Assembly (NCBI RefSeq): GCF_024160105.1
Contig: NZ_JAMFTQ010000007.1
Coordinates: forward strand, 1 to 64,000
Origin: Corynebacterium stercoris
GTDB lineage: Bacteria > Actinomycetota > Actinomycetes > Mycobacteriales > Mycobacteriaceae
DNA length: 64,000 nucleotides
Direction of reading: 5' to 3'
The notes under the pieces are model-generated. The model was not told where the DNA came from and made no database searches. It worked only from the letters and a program-made list of their open reading frames with translations. Positions 47,232 to 57,500 of this stretch are shown piece after piece (the first letter of the stretch is position 1; each line of letters begins with the position of its first letter). The position numbers were made by a program, and so were the translations under genes.

Positions 47232-48311
47232 CTACTTCGCGGGGCAGGTCGCCACTTCGCGGCCTGCGGCGAAATCATCCATCGCCTTCACGGCGTCGTC
47301 CAGCGTGGCGACGGCGGCGACCACCATCTCCCCGCTGTCCACCCGGCGCGCGTCGTTGCAGTTGCCCTCGGGTGCGAGGAAGAGCTCGACGCCCTTGTCG
47401 CGCGCGCCGGCGATCTTGTGGTCGATGCCGCCGATGGGGCCGACCTCGCCGGATTCGTCGATCGTGCCCGTGCCCGCGATGACGCGGCCCCCCGTGAGCT
47501 CGCCGGGCGAGAGCTTGTCGATAACGGCGAGCGCGAAGATCATGCCTGCGCTCGGACCGCCGACGTCGTTGAGGTTGTAGGTGACGCTCACGCCGTCGGC
47601 AGGCGCGGAGCTCATGAGAATGCCCAAAAGCGGGCGGGCGTCATCCTGCTCGTCCGCGCCGAGGGTGACGCTGAGCTCGTGCTCCTCCCCGCCCCTGCGC
47701 ACGGTGAGGCCCACCCCGTCGCCCGGCGCGTGGGAGCGCACTGTCTCCTGCACCTCACCGGGTTTGGTGACGTCGCGCCCGGCGATGCTGAGGATCTCGT
47801 CGCCCGCCTCGAGTACGCCTGAAGCGGCGGAACCTTCGACCACGTCGTGCACCACCACGACCGTCGGGCGGCCGAGGTAGCGCATTGCGGCGACGGTGGC
47901 GGAGGCCTCGGAGGACACGAACGCTTGCTGGTTGTACTCCTTGATTTCGTCCTCGGAGAGATCCTTGGGGAAGACCTGGTTGATGGGCACCAGCGTGTCG
48001 CCGCTGCCGAGCCAGCGCCCGATTGCCTGCGGCAGCGTCATGTTCGTGCGCACCGAGACGGTGGTCATGTTGAGCACACCGGACGTGTCGTCGGTTTCCG
48101 CGCCGTCGATAGCCACGACCGGCTCCCCGCCCACCTCACCGAGCGTGTCGAACATCGGGCCCGGGCCCTGCGCCGCGTACGGCACCGCCAGCGAGATGTC
48201 GGTGCCCGGGATGTGGTCGAGAGACAGCGCCGCTGTCAGCAGCGCAACGGGGATTGCGCCCCACACCACAGTGGACCAGCGCCTGCTCCGCGCCCGCTCA
48301 GGTTCAGTCAC
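47232..48311 (-). CDS. PDZ and Lon-type serine protease domain membrane protein (YlbL-like)
   Basis: 359 residues from GTG 48311. One N-terminal transmembrane helix (about 12-30), a PDZ domain (about 135-215, VVEGSAASGVLEAGDEILSI), then a Lon-like protease domain with the catalytic Ser in GGPSAGMIFAL (about residue 262) and Lys in GGIDHKIAGA (about 305). These anchored proteases resemble YlbL and mycobacterial Rv3194c. An -10-like TATATG is just upstream with no ribosome site, so it is probably translated leaderless. An upstream extension in frame is rejected as it overlaps the divergent gene. Confidence 0.9.
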   Translation of the reverse strand: MTEPERARSRRWSTVVWGAIPVALLTAALSLDHIPGTDISLAVPYAAQGPGPMFDTLGEVGGEPVVAIDGAETDDTSGVLNMTTVSVRTNMTLPQAIGRWLGSGDTLVPINQVFPKDLSEDEIKEYNQQAFVSSEASATVAAMRYLGRPTVVVVHDVVEGSAASGVLEAGDEILSIAGRDVTKPGEVQETVRSHAPGDGVGLTVRRGGEEHELSVTLGADEQDDARPLLGILMSSAPADGVSVTYNLNDVGGPSAGMIFALAVIDKLSPGELTGGRVIAGTGTIDESGEVGPIGGIDHKIAGARDKGVELFLAPEGNCNDARRVDSGEMVVAAVATLDDAVKAMDDFAAGREVATCPAK

Positions 48312-48343
48312 GGCTACGAAGCATATAGGTAGTGTGGGCGTGT

Positions 48344-49759
48344 ATGAGCAACGGATTCGGATTCTCCTTCCCCAACGACGACCGGGACGACGACCGCGAC
48401 CGTGACCGGCGCGACGAGCCGCAGAACCCCTTCGCCGCGTTCGGGTTCGGCGGTGCCGGCCCCCAGGGCGGCGACGGCGGCCTGGGAGACATGCTGAACC
48501 AATTCGGCCAGATGCTGTCCGGCATGGGCGCGTCCATGAACTCGCAGGCCAGCGGGGACGCGGTGAACTTCGATATGGCGCTGCGCATGGCGCGCCAGCG
48601 CGTTGCCGGCAGCCGGGCGACCTCCGCGGGCGATGCGAAGGCCGTCGAGGAATCGGTGAAGCTGGCGGACCTCTGGCTGGACGAGACCACAACCCTGCCC
48701 GCCTCCAGTGCGAAGGCGACCGCGTGGAACGCGGAGGATTGGCTGAGCAACACCATGCCGATGTGGAAGCGCCTGGTGAACCCGGTCGCGGAGCATATGA
48801 ACCGCGCGCAGCTGGACACCATGCCGGCCGAGGCCCGCGAGATGATGGGCCCGATGTCCGGCATGATGCGCCAGATGAACTCCATGCAGTTCGGCATGAA
48901 GCTGGGCCACGCGCTCGGCGATCTCGCGCAGCAGGCGCTCACCGGCACCGACTTCGGCCTGCCCGTGGCGCCGCGCGGCACGACGGCGATTCTGCCGGCC
49001 AACGTGACCGAGATCGCCAAGGGCCTCGACGTGCCGGGCCAGGAAGTAATCGTGTACACCGCTGCGCGCGAGGCTGCGCGCCAGCGCCTCTTCCAGCACG
49101 TGCCGTGGCTGGTGGAGCGCCTCGTCTCCGCCGTGGAGGAATACGCTGCGGGCCTGGAGATTGACACCTCCCACATCGAGGAGGTCGCCCGCAACCTGAA
49201 CCTCGAGTCCGGCGACCCGCAGCAGATCCAGGAGGCGCTGCAGCAGCTGCAGGGCGAGGACCTTTCCCCGCGCGTCGGTTCGCGCAACGCGGGCGCCACC
49301 TCCCGCCTGGAGACGTTGCTCGCCCTCGTCGAGGGCTGGGTCGATGTCACTGTCGGCGCTGCGCTCGACGGCCGCATCCCGTCCGCGCCGCAGCTCGCCG
49401 AGGCGTGGGCGCGCCGCCGCGCCACCGGCGGCTCCGCGGAGCAGGCGTTCGCGAACGTCGTCGGCATTGAGCTCGGCGCGCCGAAGGTGCGGGAGGCGGC
49501 GGAGCTGTGGCGCCGCATCGAGAACGCGGTGGGTATTAAGCGCCGCGACGAGGTCTGGGACCACCCGGACTTCCTGCCGACGGCGGAGCACCTGGACAAC
49601 CCGGCCGCATTCATTGACACGCTCCTCGACGACACGGCAGACAGCGACCTGGATGCCGAGTTTGCCAAGCTGGAGCAGGAACTGCGCGACAACCCGGAGC
49701 TCAAGCGCGAGGACGGCGACGGCACCGACGACGGCCGCGAGGACGGCACAGAGCTCTAA
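48344..49759 (+). CDS. Zincin_2 (DUF2342/TIGR03624) family protein, zinc motif not evident
   Basis: A 471-residue protein of the actinobacterial DUF2342 group (mycobacterial Rv3195 type), annotated in databases as zinc-dependent metalloprotease. A Gly/Asp/Arg-rich N-terminus is followed by a Met-rich helical part and the core REAARQRLFQHVPWL (about residue 246-260), where a HExxH might be expected but reads RExxR; no HExxH occurs anywhere. C-terminus is acidic. ATG at 48344, only 32 bases from the divergent PDZ protease start. Function unknown; activity as a metallopeptidase should not be assumed. Confidence 0.82.
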   Translation: MSNGFGFSFPNDDRDDDRDRDRRDEPQNPFAAFGFGGAGPQGGDGGLGDMLNQFGQMLSGMGASMNSQASGDAVNFDMALRMARQRVAGSRATSAGDAKAVEESVKLADLWLDETTTLPASSAKATAWNAEDWLSNTMPMWKRLVNPVAEHMNRAQLDTMPAEAREMMGPMSGMMRQMNSMQFGMKLGHALGDLAQQALTGTDFGLPVAPRGTTAILPANVTEIAKGLDVPGQEVIVYTAAREAARQRLFQHVPWLVERLVSAVEEYAAGLEIDTSHIEEVARNLNLESGDPQQIQEALQQLQGEDLSPRVGSRNAGATSRLETLLALVEGWVDVTVGAALDGRIPSAPQLAEAWARRRATGGSAEQAFANVVGIELGAPKVREAAELWRRIENAVGIKRRDEVWDHPDFLPTAEHLDNPAAFIDTLLDDTADSDLDAEFAKLEQELRDNPELKREDGDGTDDGREDGTEL

Positions 49760-49793
49760 CTCGCGCTAGTATCAGTCGCGTCGCCATCGGGGG

Positions 49794-50648
49794 GTGGTTC
49801 ACGTGACGCAGATCAATGGGCACACGCGTGTCCGGCTGGCCAACGGGGTCAGCGTGTTCCAGCGCGGGCCGAACATGCTGCAGTTCGGGCTCGACGCCAC
49901 GCGCACCGGCATCATCGAGACGCCGTGCGTGGAGGCGCTGCGCCCGCTTCTCGACGATTGCGCCAGGCCCCGCCAGCTCCGCCACGTCCGCCAACAGCTC
50001 CTCGGCCACTTGGACGAGGAGGCGGCCCGCAGCTTGCTCGACGATCTGCTGTCGTACCGCATCCTCGTCGCCGACTCCCCCACCCAGGTGCTAATGATCG
50101 GCACCTCCGAGCTCGCGATGAAACTCGCCGACCTGCTCAGCGATTCCGGCGTGCTCGTGCGCGCCCCGCTGCGCCGCGAACGCGAGTACACGTTCCTGAC
50201 CTCCACCGACGAATGGGCGCCGCTAGTCATCGTCGATCAATTCCCCCGCGCCGCCGCCCTGGGGCAGGTGATCAAGCAACGGCCCGGGAGGGTGCTGCCG
50301 GTGGCGCTGGTGGATTCCCGCGTGCTCATCGGCCCGCTGCGGGTACGGGTGACCAACCCGTGCATCAATTGCGCCCAACTGCACCACAGCGACAGGGATG
50401 CCGGGTGGATGACAGCGGTGCACCAGCTGCCGTCGGGACCCGTGCGCCCCGACCCCGTGGTGGTGGCAGCCGGTGCCGCGGCGGCCGCGACGGTGGTGCG
50501 CCGCCTCGCCGGGGTGCCGGACCCGCCCGGGGTCTCCGCCCCGCACCTCGCGCCCGGCCATGTGCGCGCCGTCGACCCCTTCGGGCCCCGCATGCTCACG
50601 GATTCCGAGCTTGCGGTGCATCCGCGTTGCGACGTGTGCTTCTCCTAA
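49794..50648 (+). CDS. E1-like protein, TOMM/cyclodehydratase C-type (Rv3196-like)
   Basis: 284 residues. The central region has a ThiF-like Rossmann beginning (VLMIGTSELAMKLADLL) but no typical ATP-binding Arg finger is obvious. Four Cys in two pairs fit a zinc knuckle: NPCINCAQLHHSDRD (about residue 186) and HPRCDVCF at the C-terminus. This pattern resembles the leader-peptide-binding C/ocin-ThiF proteins of thiazole/oxazole-modified peptide synthesis. No YcaO or precursor peptide is nearby. Start GTG 49794, with GTG 49803 (9 bases later, better spaced from GGGGG) an alternative. Confidence 0.72.
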   Translation: MVHVTQINGHTRVRLANGVSVFQRGPNMLQFGLDATRTGIIETPCVEALRPLLDDCARPRQLRHVRQQLLGHLDEEAARSLLDDLLSYRILVADSPTQVLMIGTSELAMKLADLLSDSGVLVRAPLRREREYTFLTSTDEWAPLVIVDQFPRAAALGQVIKQRPGRVLPVALVDSRVLIGPLRVRVTNPCINCAQLHHSDRDAGWMTAVHQLPSGPVRPDPVVVAAGAAAAATVVRRLAGVPDPPGVSAPHLAPGHVRAVDPFGPRMLTDSELAVHPRCDVCFS

Positions 50649-52699
50649 GCCTCGCGGTACTCGGCGATCACCGCGAGGACTGCGTCGCCGTAGTGCTCCA
50701 CCTTGACTGGGCCGACCCCGGACACATCGAGAAGCGACGGGATGTCGTGCGGCATCGCCTCCGCGATAGCGAGCAGCGTCGCGTCAGAAAACACCAGGTA
50801 AGCAGGCTGGTTCGCTGCCCGCGAGACGTCGAGGCGCCAGCGCTTGAGCGCTGAGAACAGCTCCTCGTTGTAGTTCGGCTCGCAGTCCGCGTGCCGGCCC
50901 AGGGACTTCTCGGCGGGTGTGTCCAGGGGGTCCCCGCACACCCGGCAGCGGCGGTTGCGCTTGAGCCGCTGCGGGGATTGCTCCACCTCGAGTTCCGGCA
51001 CCAAGCCGTCCAGGAAGCGAGACCGCGAGCGGGATTTGTGCCCGCCCTCCTGGCGCGCGAACGACCACGACAGGTGCAGGTGCTCGCGGGCGCGCGTCAC
51101 GCCCACGTAGAACAGGCGGCGTTCCTCCTCCACCTCGTCCTCGCCGGCGTTGATCGCGTGCGAGATCGGCAGCGTCTTCTCCACGAGGCCGACCAAGAAC
51201 ACTGCGTCCCATTCAAGGCCCTTCGCGGCGTGCAGGCTGGCCAGAGTCACACCGTCGACGGCGGGCGGCTGCTTCGATTCAGCGCGCTGGCGCAAGGAGC
51301 GCAGCACGTCGGCGAGCGTCTCCGCTTCCCGAGTGCGCACGATTTCCTCGATGAGGTCCACCAGCGCGTTGAGCCCCTGCCAGCGCTCGCGGGCCTGCGC
51401 ACCCTCCGGCTCGGTGGCGGTGAGCCCCAGCGGGGCGAACGCGGCGCGGGCGACTGCCACGGGGTCGCCCGGCAGATCGCTGCGCTGCGCCGCGCGGGCG
51501 AGCTGCCCGATTGCTTCGCGCACCTCGCCTCGGTGGAAGAAACCCTCCCCTCCGCGTACTTGGTAGAGAATGCCGGCGTCGGCAAGCGCGGCTTCGAACG
51601 CCGCGGACTGCGCGTTAATGCGGTACAGCACCGCGATCTCGCGGGCCGGAACACCGTCGTCGAAAAGCCGGCGGATCTGCGCGGCGACTTCGCGCGCCTC
51701 GGTCGGCTCGTCGTCGTAGGCGTTAAAGACCGGTGCGGGCCCGGGCTCGCGCATGCCGACCAGCTCGAGGCGGCTACCCGCTGCGCGACCCTTCGCCTTA
51801 CCGATCACGGTGTTCGCGAGTTCTGTGATCTGCGGTGTGGAGCGGTAGTCGCGCTGCAGCTTGACGACGGTCGCGTGCTCGTACGTCCGCGAGAAATTCA
51901 GCAGGTAATCGGGAGTTGCGCCGGTGAAGGAGTAAATCGTCTGGTTGGCATCGCCCACCACCGTCAGGTCGTCGCGGGTGCCCAGCCAGCCTTCCAGCAC
52001 CCGCTGTTGCAGCGGTGTCACGTCCTGGTACTCGTCCACGACGAATGTCTGGTACTGCGCGCGGAACTCTTCCGCTACCGCGGGCGCATTCTCCAGTGCC
52101 GCTGCGACATGCAGGAGCAGATCGTCAAAATCCAGCAGCATGCCGTCTGGGCTGGACTTGGATTCCTCGTAGCGGCGGTACACGTCGGCGACCTTCTGGG
52201 GATCGGCTGGCGGGGTGCGCGGGATGTCCGCGATGCGCGCCACGTAATCCTCGTGGCTAATCACGTTCGCCTTCGCCCACTCGATCTCGCTGAGCAGGTC
52301 GCGCACCATGTCTTTGCCGGAATCCAGGCCAGCGGCGCGGGTGGCGCGGCCGACGAGCGGGAATTTGTTGTCCAGAAGCTGCCACGGCAGGTCGCCAGCG
52401 ATCTGGGGCCAGAAGTACGCGAGCTGGCGGCGCGCCGCCGCGTGGAACGTGCGCGCCTGCACGCCGCCGATGCCCATGTGGCGCAGACGGTCGCGCATCT
52501 CCCCCGCCGCGCGCTGCGTGAACGTCACGGCCAGCACCTTGTTCGGCGCGACCATGCCTTGGTCAATGAGGTGGGCGATGCGGTAGGTGATCGTGCGGGT
52601 TTTGCCCGTGCCGGCACCGGCGAGGATGCACACCGGTCCGCGCGGCGCGGTCGCGGCGACGCGCTGATCCGGGTCCAGCTGGGAAAGATCGATAGCCAT
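50645..52699 (-). CDS. uvrD2: ATP-dependent DNA helicase UvrD2
   Basis: 684-residue SF1 3'-5' helicase. Motif I is GAGTGKT, motif II DEYQDV, motif III GDANQTIYSFTGA, motif V region DAVFLVGL and motif VI VGVTRARE. The C-terminus carries the tetracysteine linker (CRVCGD...HADC) and an HRDC domain, the layout of mycobacterial UvrD2, and acts in DNA repair. ATG at 52699 overlaps the nudC stop by one base (TGATG). Its end overlaps the convergent E1-like gene by 4 bases. Confidence 0.95.
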   Translation of the reverse strand: MAIDLSQLDPDQRVAATAPRGPVCILAGAGTGKTRTITYRIAHLIDQGMVAPNKVLAVTFTQRAAGEMRDRLRHMGIGGVQARTFHAAARRQLAYFWPQIAGDLPWQLLDNKFPLVGRATRAAGLDSGKDMVRDLLSEIEWAKANVISHEDYVARIADIPRTPPADPQKVADVYRRYEESKSSPDGMLLDFDDLLLHVAAALENAPAVAEEFRAQYQTFVVDEYQDVTPLQQRVLEGWLGTRDDLTVVGDANQTIYSFTGATPDYLLNFSRTYEHATVVKLQRDYRSTPQITELANTVIGKAKGRAAGSRLELVGMREPGPAPVFNAYDDEPTEAREVAAQIRRLFDDGVPAREIAVLYRINAQSAAFEAALADAGILYQVRGGEGFFHRGEVREAIGQLARAAQRSDLPGDPVAVARAAFAPLGLTATEPEGAQARERWQGLNALVDLIEEIVRTREAETLADVLRSLRQRAESKQPPAVDGVTLASLHAAKGLEWDAVFLVGLVEKTLPISHAINAGEDEVEEERRLFYVGVTRAREHLHLSWSFARQEGGHKSRSRSRFLDGLVPELEVEQSPQRLKRNRRCRVCGDPLDTPAEKSLGRHADCEPNYNEELFSALKRWRLDVSRAANQPAYLVFSDATLLAIAEAMPHDIPSLLDVSGVGPVKVEHYGDAVLAVIAEYREA

Positions 52700-53439
52700 C
52701 AGTTGCCCCCTGCCAAGTCGCCACGTGCCCAGCGCGCAATCAGGTCCCGAGCGATGGTGCCCTCCCGGGCCAGCGTGAGGCCCGCGAGGTCCTCGCGGCT
52801 GGCCCAAATTATGCGGGTGAGCTCGCCGTCCGTTGCCGACTGCGGCTCAACGTCGCTGGTGCGGGCTGTGAACCCCAGCATGAGCGCACCGGAAAGCGCC
52901 CACGGCTGGGAGCACACGTAGCGCACGTCGTGAATCCGTCGCCCGGTTTCCTCCATCACTTCCCGCGCAAAAGCCGCCTCCGCGGTCTCGCCGACATCGA
53001 CATAGCCTGCAATGCAGGTGAAGTAGCCGGGGCGGCGCGCGTTCTCGCCGAGCAGGATCGCGGAGCCGTCGGCGTTTTGCACCACGCCGATGACGCTCGG
53101 GTCGATGCGGGGAAAGATCGGGCGCCCCGACGCCCCATGGGCTTGGGCACCCGCGTCATCCCAGGTCAGCGGCGACCCGTCGGCGGGATCGAAGCGCTCG
53201 CGTTCCCGCGCCCGCAACAGCGCGACCGCGCGGGCCACCTGCGGGTGGCCAGCGTGGGAGCGGGCGTCTCCCGTGTACTCCACCAGTTCCGCGGCGCGCA
53301 CGCGCTCGAGCCGGGCGGCGACGGTGCCGTCAGGGAGGGTGATGCGGGTAGTGGTTGGGTGGGGGCAAACGTCGAAAAGCTTCGGCTCCCCGGCGGGGGT
53401 TAGGGGGAACGCGTTGTCTGCGTCGATGAGCAGGAACAT
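52699..53439 (-). CDS. nudC: NAD+ diphosphatase NudC (Nudix)
   Basis: 246 residues from ATG 53439. The Nudix box GYVDVGETAEAAFAREVMEE and the following G.. are intact, and the family-specific SQPWAL (for SQPWPF) lies 15-20 residues later. It hydrolyses NADH/NAD and can remove NAD caps from RNA. The four-cysteine zinc site of E. coli NudC is not evident. It lies between the K+ channel gene (1 base gap) and uvrD2 (1 base overlap). Confidence 0.93.
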   Translation of the reverse strand: MFLLIDADNAFPLTPAGEPKLFDVCPHPTTTRITLPDGTVAARLERVRAAELVEYTGDARSHAGHPQVARAVALLRARERERFDPADGSPLTWDDAGAQAHGASGRPIFPRIDPSVIGVVQNADGSAILLGENARRPGYFTCIAGYVDVGETAEAAFAREVMEETGRRIHDVRYVCSQPWALSGALMLGFTARTSDVEPQSATDGELTRIIWASREDLAGLTLAREGTIARDLIARWARGDLAGGN

Positions 53440-53440
53440 G

Positions 53441-54541
53441 CTACTCCGTCTGCTTCGCGGCGTCGGGGGCGTCACTGGGCGCGGTCATGCGCACGTACAG
53501 CAGGCGGTCACCCGGCTCGACGGTCTCCGCTTCCGGCTCATCAATGCGGTAGAGCTCGCCGGAGCGCACCACACCCAGCACAATGTCGGCGAGGTGGCGG
53601 GGGTTGGCGCCGACCTCGTCGTCGGCGATCGGGCGCTCGGAGACGGCGAAGCCCTCGTCGGGGCTGAGGAGATCCTCCATCATCTCCACCACAGGCGGGG
53701 TGACGGTGGCCAGGCCGAGGAGGCGGCCGGTGGTTTCGGCGGAGACCACCACCGAATCGGCGCCGGACTGCATGAGGAGATGCTGGTTTTCGCTCTCACG
53801 GACGCTGGCAACGATCATCGCGCCCGGCGCGAGCTCGCGGACGGAGAGGGTGACCAGCACCGCGGTGTCGTCCGAGGACGGCGCGACCACCACGGCGCGG
53901 GCGCGGTTCACGCCGGCGATGCGCAGGACGTCGGATTTTGTGCCGTTACCTTGGACGGTGACTAAGCCGCGGTTCTCCGCGTGGGAGAGCACCGCTGGGT
54001 CGGCGTCCACCACGACAATGCTCGACGGGGCGGCGCCGCCGGCGAGCAGCGCGTCAATAGCTGAGCGGCCCTTCGTGCCGTAGCCGATCACGATGGTGTG
54101 GTTGCGCACCGTTTGCCTCCATTGCTGGATCTGAAGCGTCTTGCGGGAATCCTCCGTGAGCACCGACAGGGTGGTACCGACGAGGAGCATCAGGAAGGCC
54201 ACACGGGCCGGGGTGATGATGAAGATGTTGACAAGGCGCGCACCCTGCGTGACCGGGGTGATGTCGCCGTAGCCGGTGGTGGACAGGGACACGGCCGAGT
54301 AATACAGCGCATCCACGAAGGTCAGCGGTTCCGAGTAGGCTTCGCGGTCCACGAACACCACGATGGCCACCAGCAGCACGAGTAACGCCGCGTAGCCGAA
54401 GCGGCGGGCGATGAGCGCCCAGGGCGTGATGTGCTCCGCCGAGGGGATCGTGATGACTTCGGTCAGGGTGTGGACGGGGACATCGAAGACCTCCTCGTTG
54501 CGGAACCTGCTGCTAAACGGGATGGTGAACGGCAGCTTCAC
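53441..54541 (-). CDS. Two-helix potassium channel with RCK/TrkA-N domain
   Basis: 366 residues. Two transmembrane helices flank a pore with the selectivity filter TTGYGD (about residues 91-96), followed by an RCK domain with Rossmann GYGTKGRSA (about 150) and a TrkA-C-like end. Mycobacterial Rv3200c and C. glutamicum CglK are of this type; these set membrane potential and pH. Its ATG overlaps the adnB stop (ATGA), placing it inside the DNA-repair operon without an evident functional link. Confidence 0.94.
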   Translation of the reverse strand: MKLPFTIPFSSRFRNEEVFDVPVHTLTEVITIPSAEHITPWALIARRFGYAALLVLLVAIVVFVDREAYSEPLTFVDALYYSAVSLSTTGYGDITPVTQGARLVNIFIITPARVAFLMLLVGTTLSVLTEDSRKTLQIQQWRQTVRNHTIVIGYGTKGRSAIDALLAGGAAPSSIVVVDADPAVLSHAENRGLVTVQGNGTKSDVLRIAGVNRARAVVVAPSSDDTAVLVTLSVRELAPGAMIVASVRESENQHLLMQSGADSVVVSAETTGRLLGLATVTPPVVEMMEDLLSPDEGFAVSERPIADDEVGANPRHLADIVLGVVRSGELYRIDEPEAETVEPGDRLLYVRMTAPSDAPDAAKQTE

Positions 54542-57500
54542 GCCCCACTCCCTTCGCTCGCGCCATCCGGCGCCGGTCCTGCATCAACGGGGGACACTGT
54601 ACCCCACTCGTCGACCCTGGCACCCAACGTTTCCAGCGCAACGAGGCGCTCCAGCTCAGCGCCCTCCGGCACGTCGGTAGGCGCGTAATCCTCACCGGTG
54701 CGCACGTAGAAGAACACGGCTCGCACGTCCCTGCCGTCGCCCGCGATACGGCGCCAGGCCTCCCGGTACACGGCGAGCTGCAGCTTCGCCGATTCCATCT
54801 CGGCGCGGTTCGGGCGCTGCCCGGTCTTCCAGTCCACGACGGTCCAGCCGTCCGTGTCCTCGAAGATGGCGTCGATGCGCCCGCGCACCACCGACTCCCC
54901 CAGCGCCAGTTCAAAGGGCCGCTCGACGAATGCCGGGGTGCGGCTCGCCCAGTGGCTCGCCTCGAAATTGGCCTTGAGCTGCTCGAGGATGGCACGATCC
55001 ACCTCGGCCTCGTCGTGGCCGGGCAGCTCGTTCTCATCCAGCAGCGGCCGCGCGCCGTAGAAGCCCTCGAGCCATTCGTGGAACGCTGTGCCGCGCTTCG
55101 CGTACGCGTTGGGCTTGAACGGCACCGGGCGGCGGGCGCGGCGCGCAAATTGGGCGGGGTCCGCGCGCATCGCCACCACGTCGGAGGCCGTGAGCTCGCC
55201 CGGCACCACAACCGGAACATCCGGGTTCTGGGCTGCCTCGTGCTCTTCGATGAGGGCTGACACGTCGCGCTCCCACAGCGCGTACAGCTCGCCCCCGCTG
55301 AACGCGGGAAGCTCGGCGCGCGCCGCATCGACGGCGGCAGCGGCGGCCAGTTCCGCGTCAGCAGGCGCGAGGTGCGGCCAGGTCCCGGTGCGGGTGCTTG
55401 CCGACGCCTCCGAGGACACCTCATCGTCGCCGGCGGACCAGGTGACCACGCAGGATTCGTCGGCACGCGCGAGCATGGCCTCGAAGTGCTCGTAGGGCGC
55501 GGTTTCCGAGCTGGAGGTGGCGTTGGTGCGCGCGGCGGTGACCAGGAGTTTGCGTTCGGCGCGGGTGACGGCGACGTAAAAGAGGCGCGCGGATTCCTCC
55601 GCCTGCGCCTCGCGCATGATCCCCCGCCACGCGTTGCCGGCCTTGAGGAAGTCGGAGCGCGTCTCCACCTCGGCGAAGTCCGGGTAGACGTCCGGGTCGC
55701 CGAAGGTCTCGTCCTGCAGCAGGTTCAGGAAGGTGAGGAAGGTTTCCGCTTTCGCACCATAGGTGGAGGCGTCGGCGTGCAGCACCGCGACGGTGTCCCA
55801 TTCCAGGCCCTTCGCCTTGTGGGCAGTGAGGATCTGCACCCTGTCGTGCTTCACCGCGACCGCGCCCGGCGCGAGGCCGTCTTCGCGCTCGCGGGCGAGC
55901 TCGAAATAATCGAGCAGGCCGTCGAGGCTGGCGCCAGGGTAAGCGGCAACGGCGTCGAGCAGTTTGTCCAGGTGGACCGCGCGGGCGGCACTCGGCCGGG
56001 CCAGTACCTCGGTGCGGATGCCGAAGACCGCGATAATGTCCGCGAACAGATCTGTGAGTTTCTTGCCCAGGCTGTGCGTGCGCAGCCAGCGCAGTTTCGC
56101 GGCCAGATCTTTGAGGCGGCGCAGGCCCTCCGGGGAGTAGCGTTCCGGCTCGCCGAGGTCAGCCACCGCGTCGGCGAGGCCCGCGACCGGTTCGGTGTGC
56201 TCGGTGAGGTTGTGGGCGCGCGCCACCATCTCATCCAGCGCGATCTGCAACGCTTCTGCCGGATCGCTAGCTTCGCTGGGTTCGGTGTCGCGCTCGCCGT
56301 GGCCGCGCAGGTTGACTGCGCGGGCGGCGAGCGCGCTGAGGTCTTTAAGCCCGAGCCCGACTGCCGGGCCGCCGAGCACGCGCAGCGCCGCGGCAGAATC
56401 GCCCGGGCGCACGAGCATGGTGGCGATGGCGACAGTGTCCGCCACCTCCGGCACGTCGAGCAGGCCGCCGACACCGACGATCTCGTAGGGCACGCCGCGC
56501 TCCTCGAGCGCCTCCGCGACCTCGGCGCTATGCCGGTTCTTGCGAACCAGCACCGCCGCGGTGAAGGGGGCTTGGCGGCGCTGCGCGTCCTGGAACTGGG
56601 CGGCGAGCTCGTCGGCGACGAACGCCACTTCTTCGTCGTTGGTGTCGAAGTAGCCGAGCGTCACATCACCCGCGCCCGCATCGGGCCGAGATACGAGCGC
56701 CGCCACCGCGCGGTCTGCTCCGGTGCCCAGGATCGCGTCCGACACCCCGTTGGCCAGCTGCAGCACCTCGGGCGGGTTGCGCCACGACGTGGTGAGCTGC
56801 TTCTTCGGCGCCTCCTCCCCGCCCGCCACAGGAAAATCGGTGACAAACGCGGCGAGGTTCGCCGCCGTCGCCCCGCGCCAGCCGTAGATGGCCTGCATCG
56901 GGTCGCCCACCGCCGTGACCGTGAGATCCGGGTCCTTGCCCTCGCCGAAGAGAGAGCGCAGCAGCACACGCTGGGCGTGGGAGGTGTCCTGGTACTCATC
57001 CAGCATGACGACGCGGAAGCGGCGGCGCTGCTGCTCTCCGACCACCGCGTGGTCGCGGGCGAGACCCGCTGCAACAGACATCTGCTCGTTGAACGTGACC
57101 ACGCCGCGGCGGCGCAGTTCATCCTGCAGTTCTTTGACCAGCGGCAGGTAGGCGATGCGCTCCGCCTGCTTGGCGCGCCAGTTGGCCAGATCCTGCGGGT
57201 ATTCGCCCCGGGAGCGCGGGCCCTTCGGCAGCGACTCGGTCTCCTTCAGGAAAATGTCCGCTTGTTCGGCGATGCGCTCGGGCAAGGCGAGCTCATTGCC
57301 CATCGACGTAACCAGACCGAGCAGGTTGCCCACCACGGTGTTCAGCGCCGGGTTCTTGCCGCCGTCCGCGATCAGCGTGCCCGTGTAATCCGAAACCACA
57401 TCAGTGGCAATGGCGTGCAGCTCCGCGTCCGTGATCAGGCGCGCATCCGGCTCCACTGGGACCAAGAGGCCGTACTCGCGGATCAGGTCGCCGGAATAGG

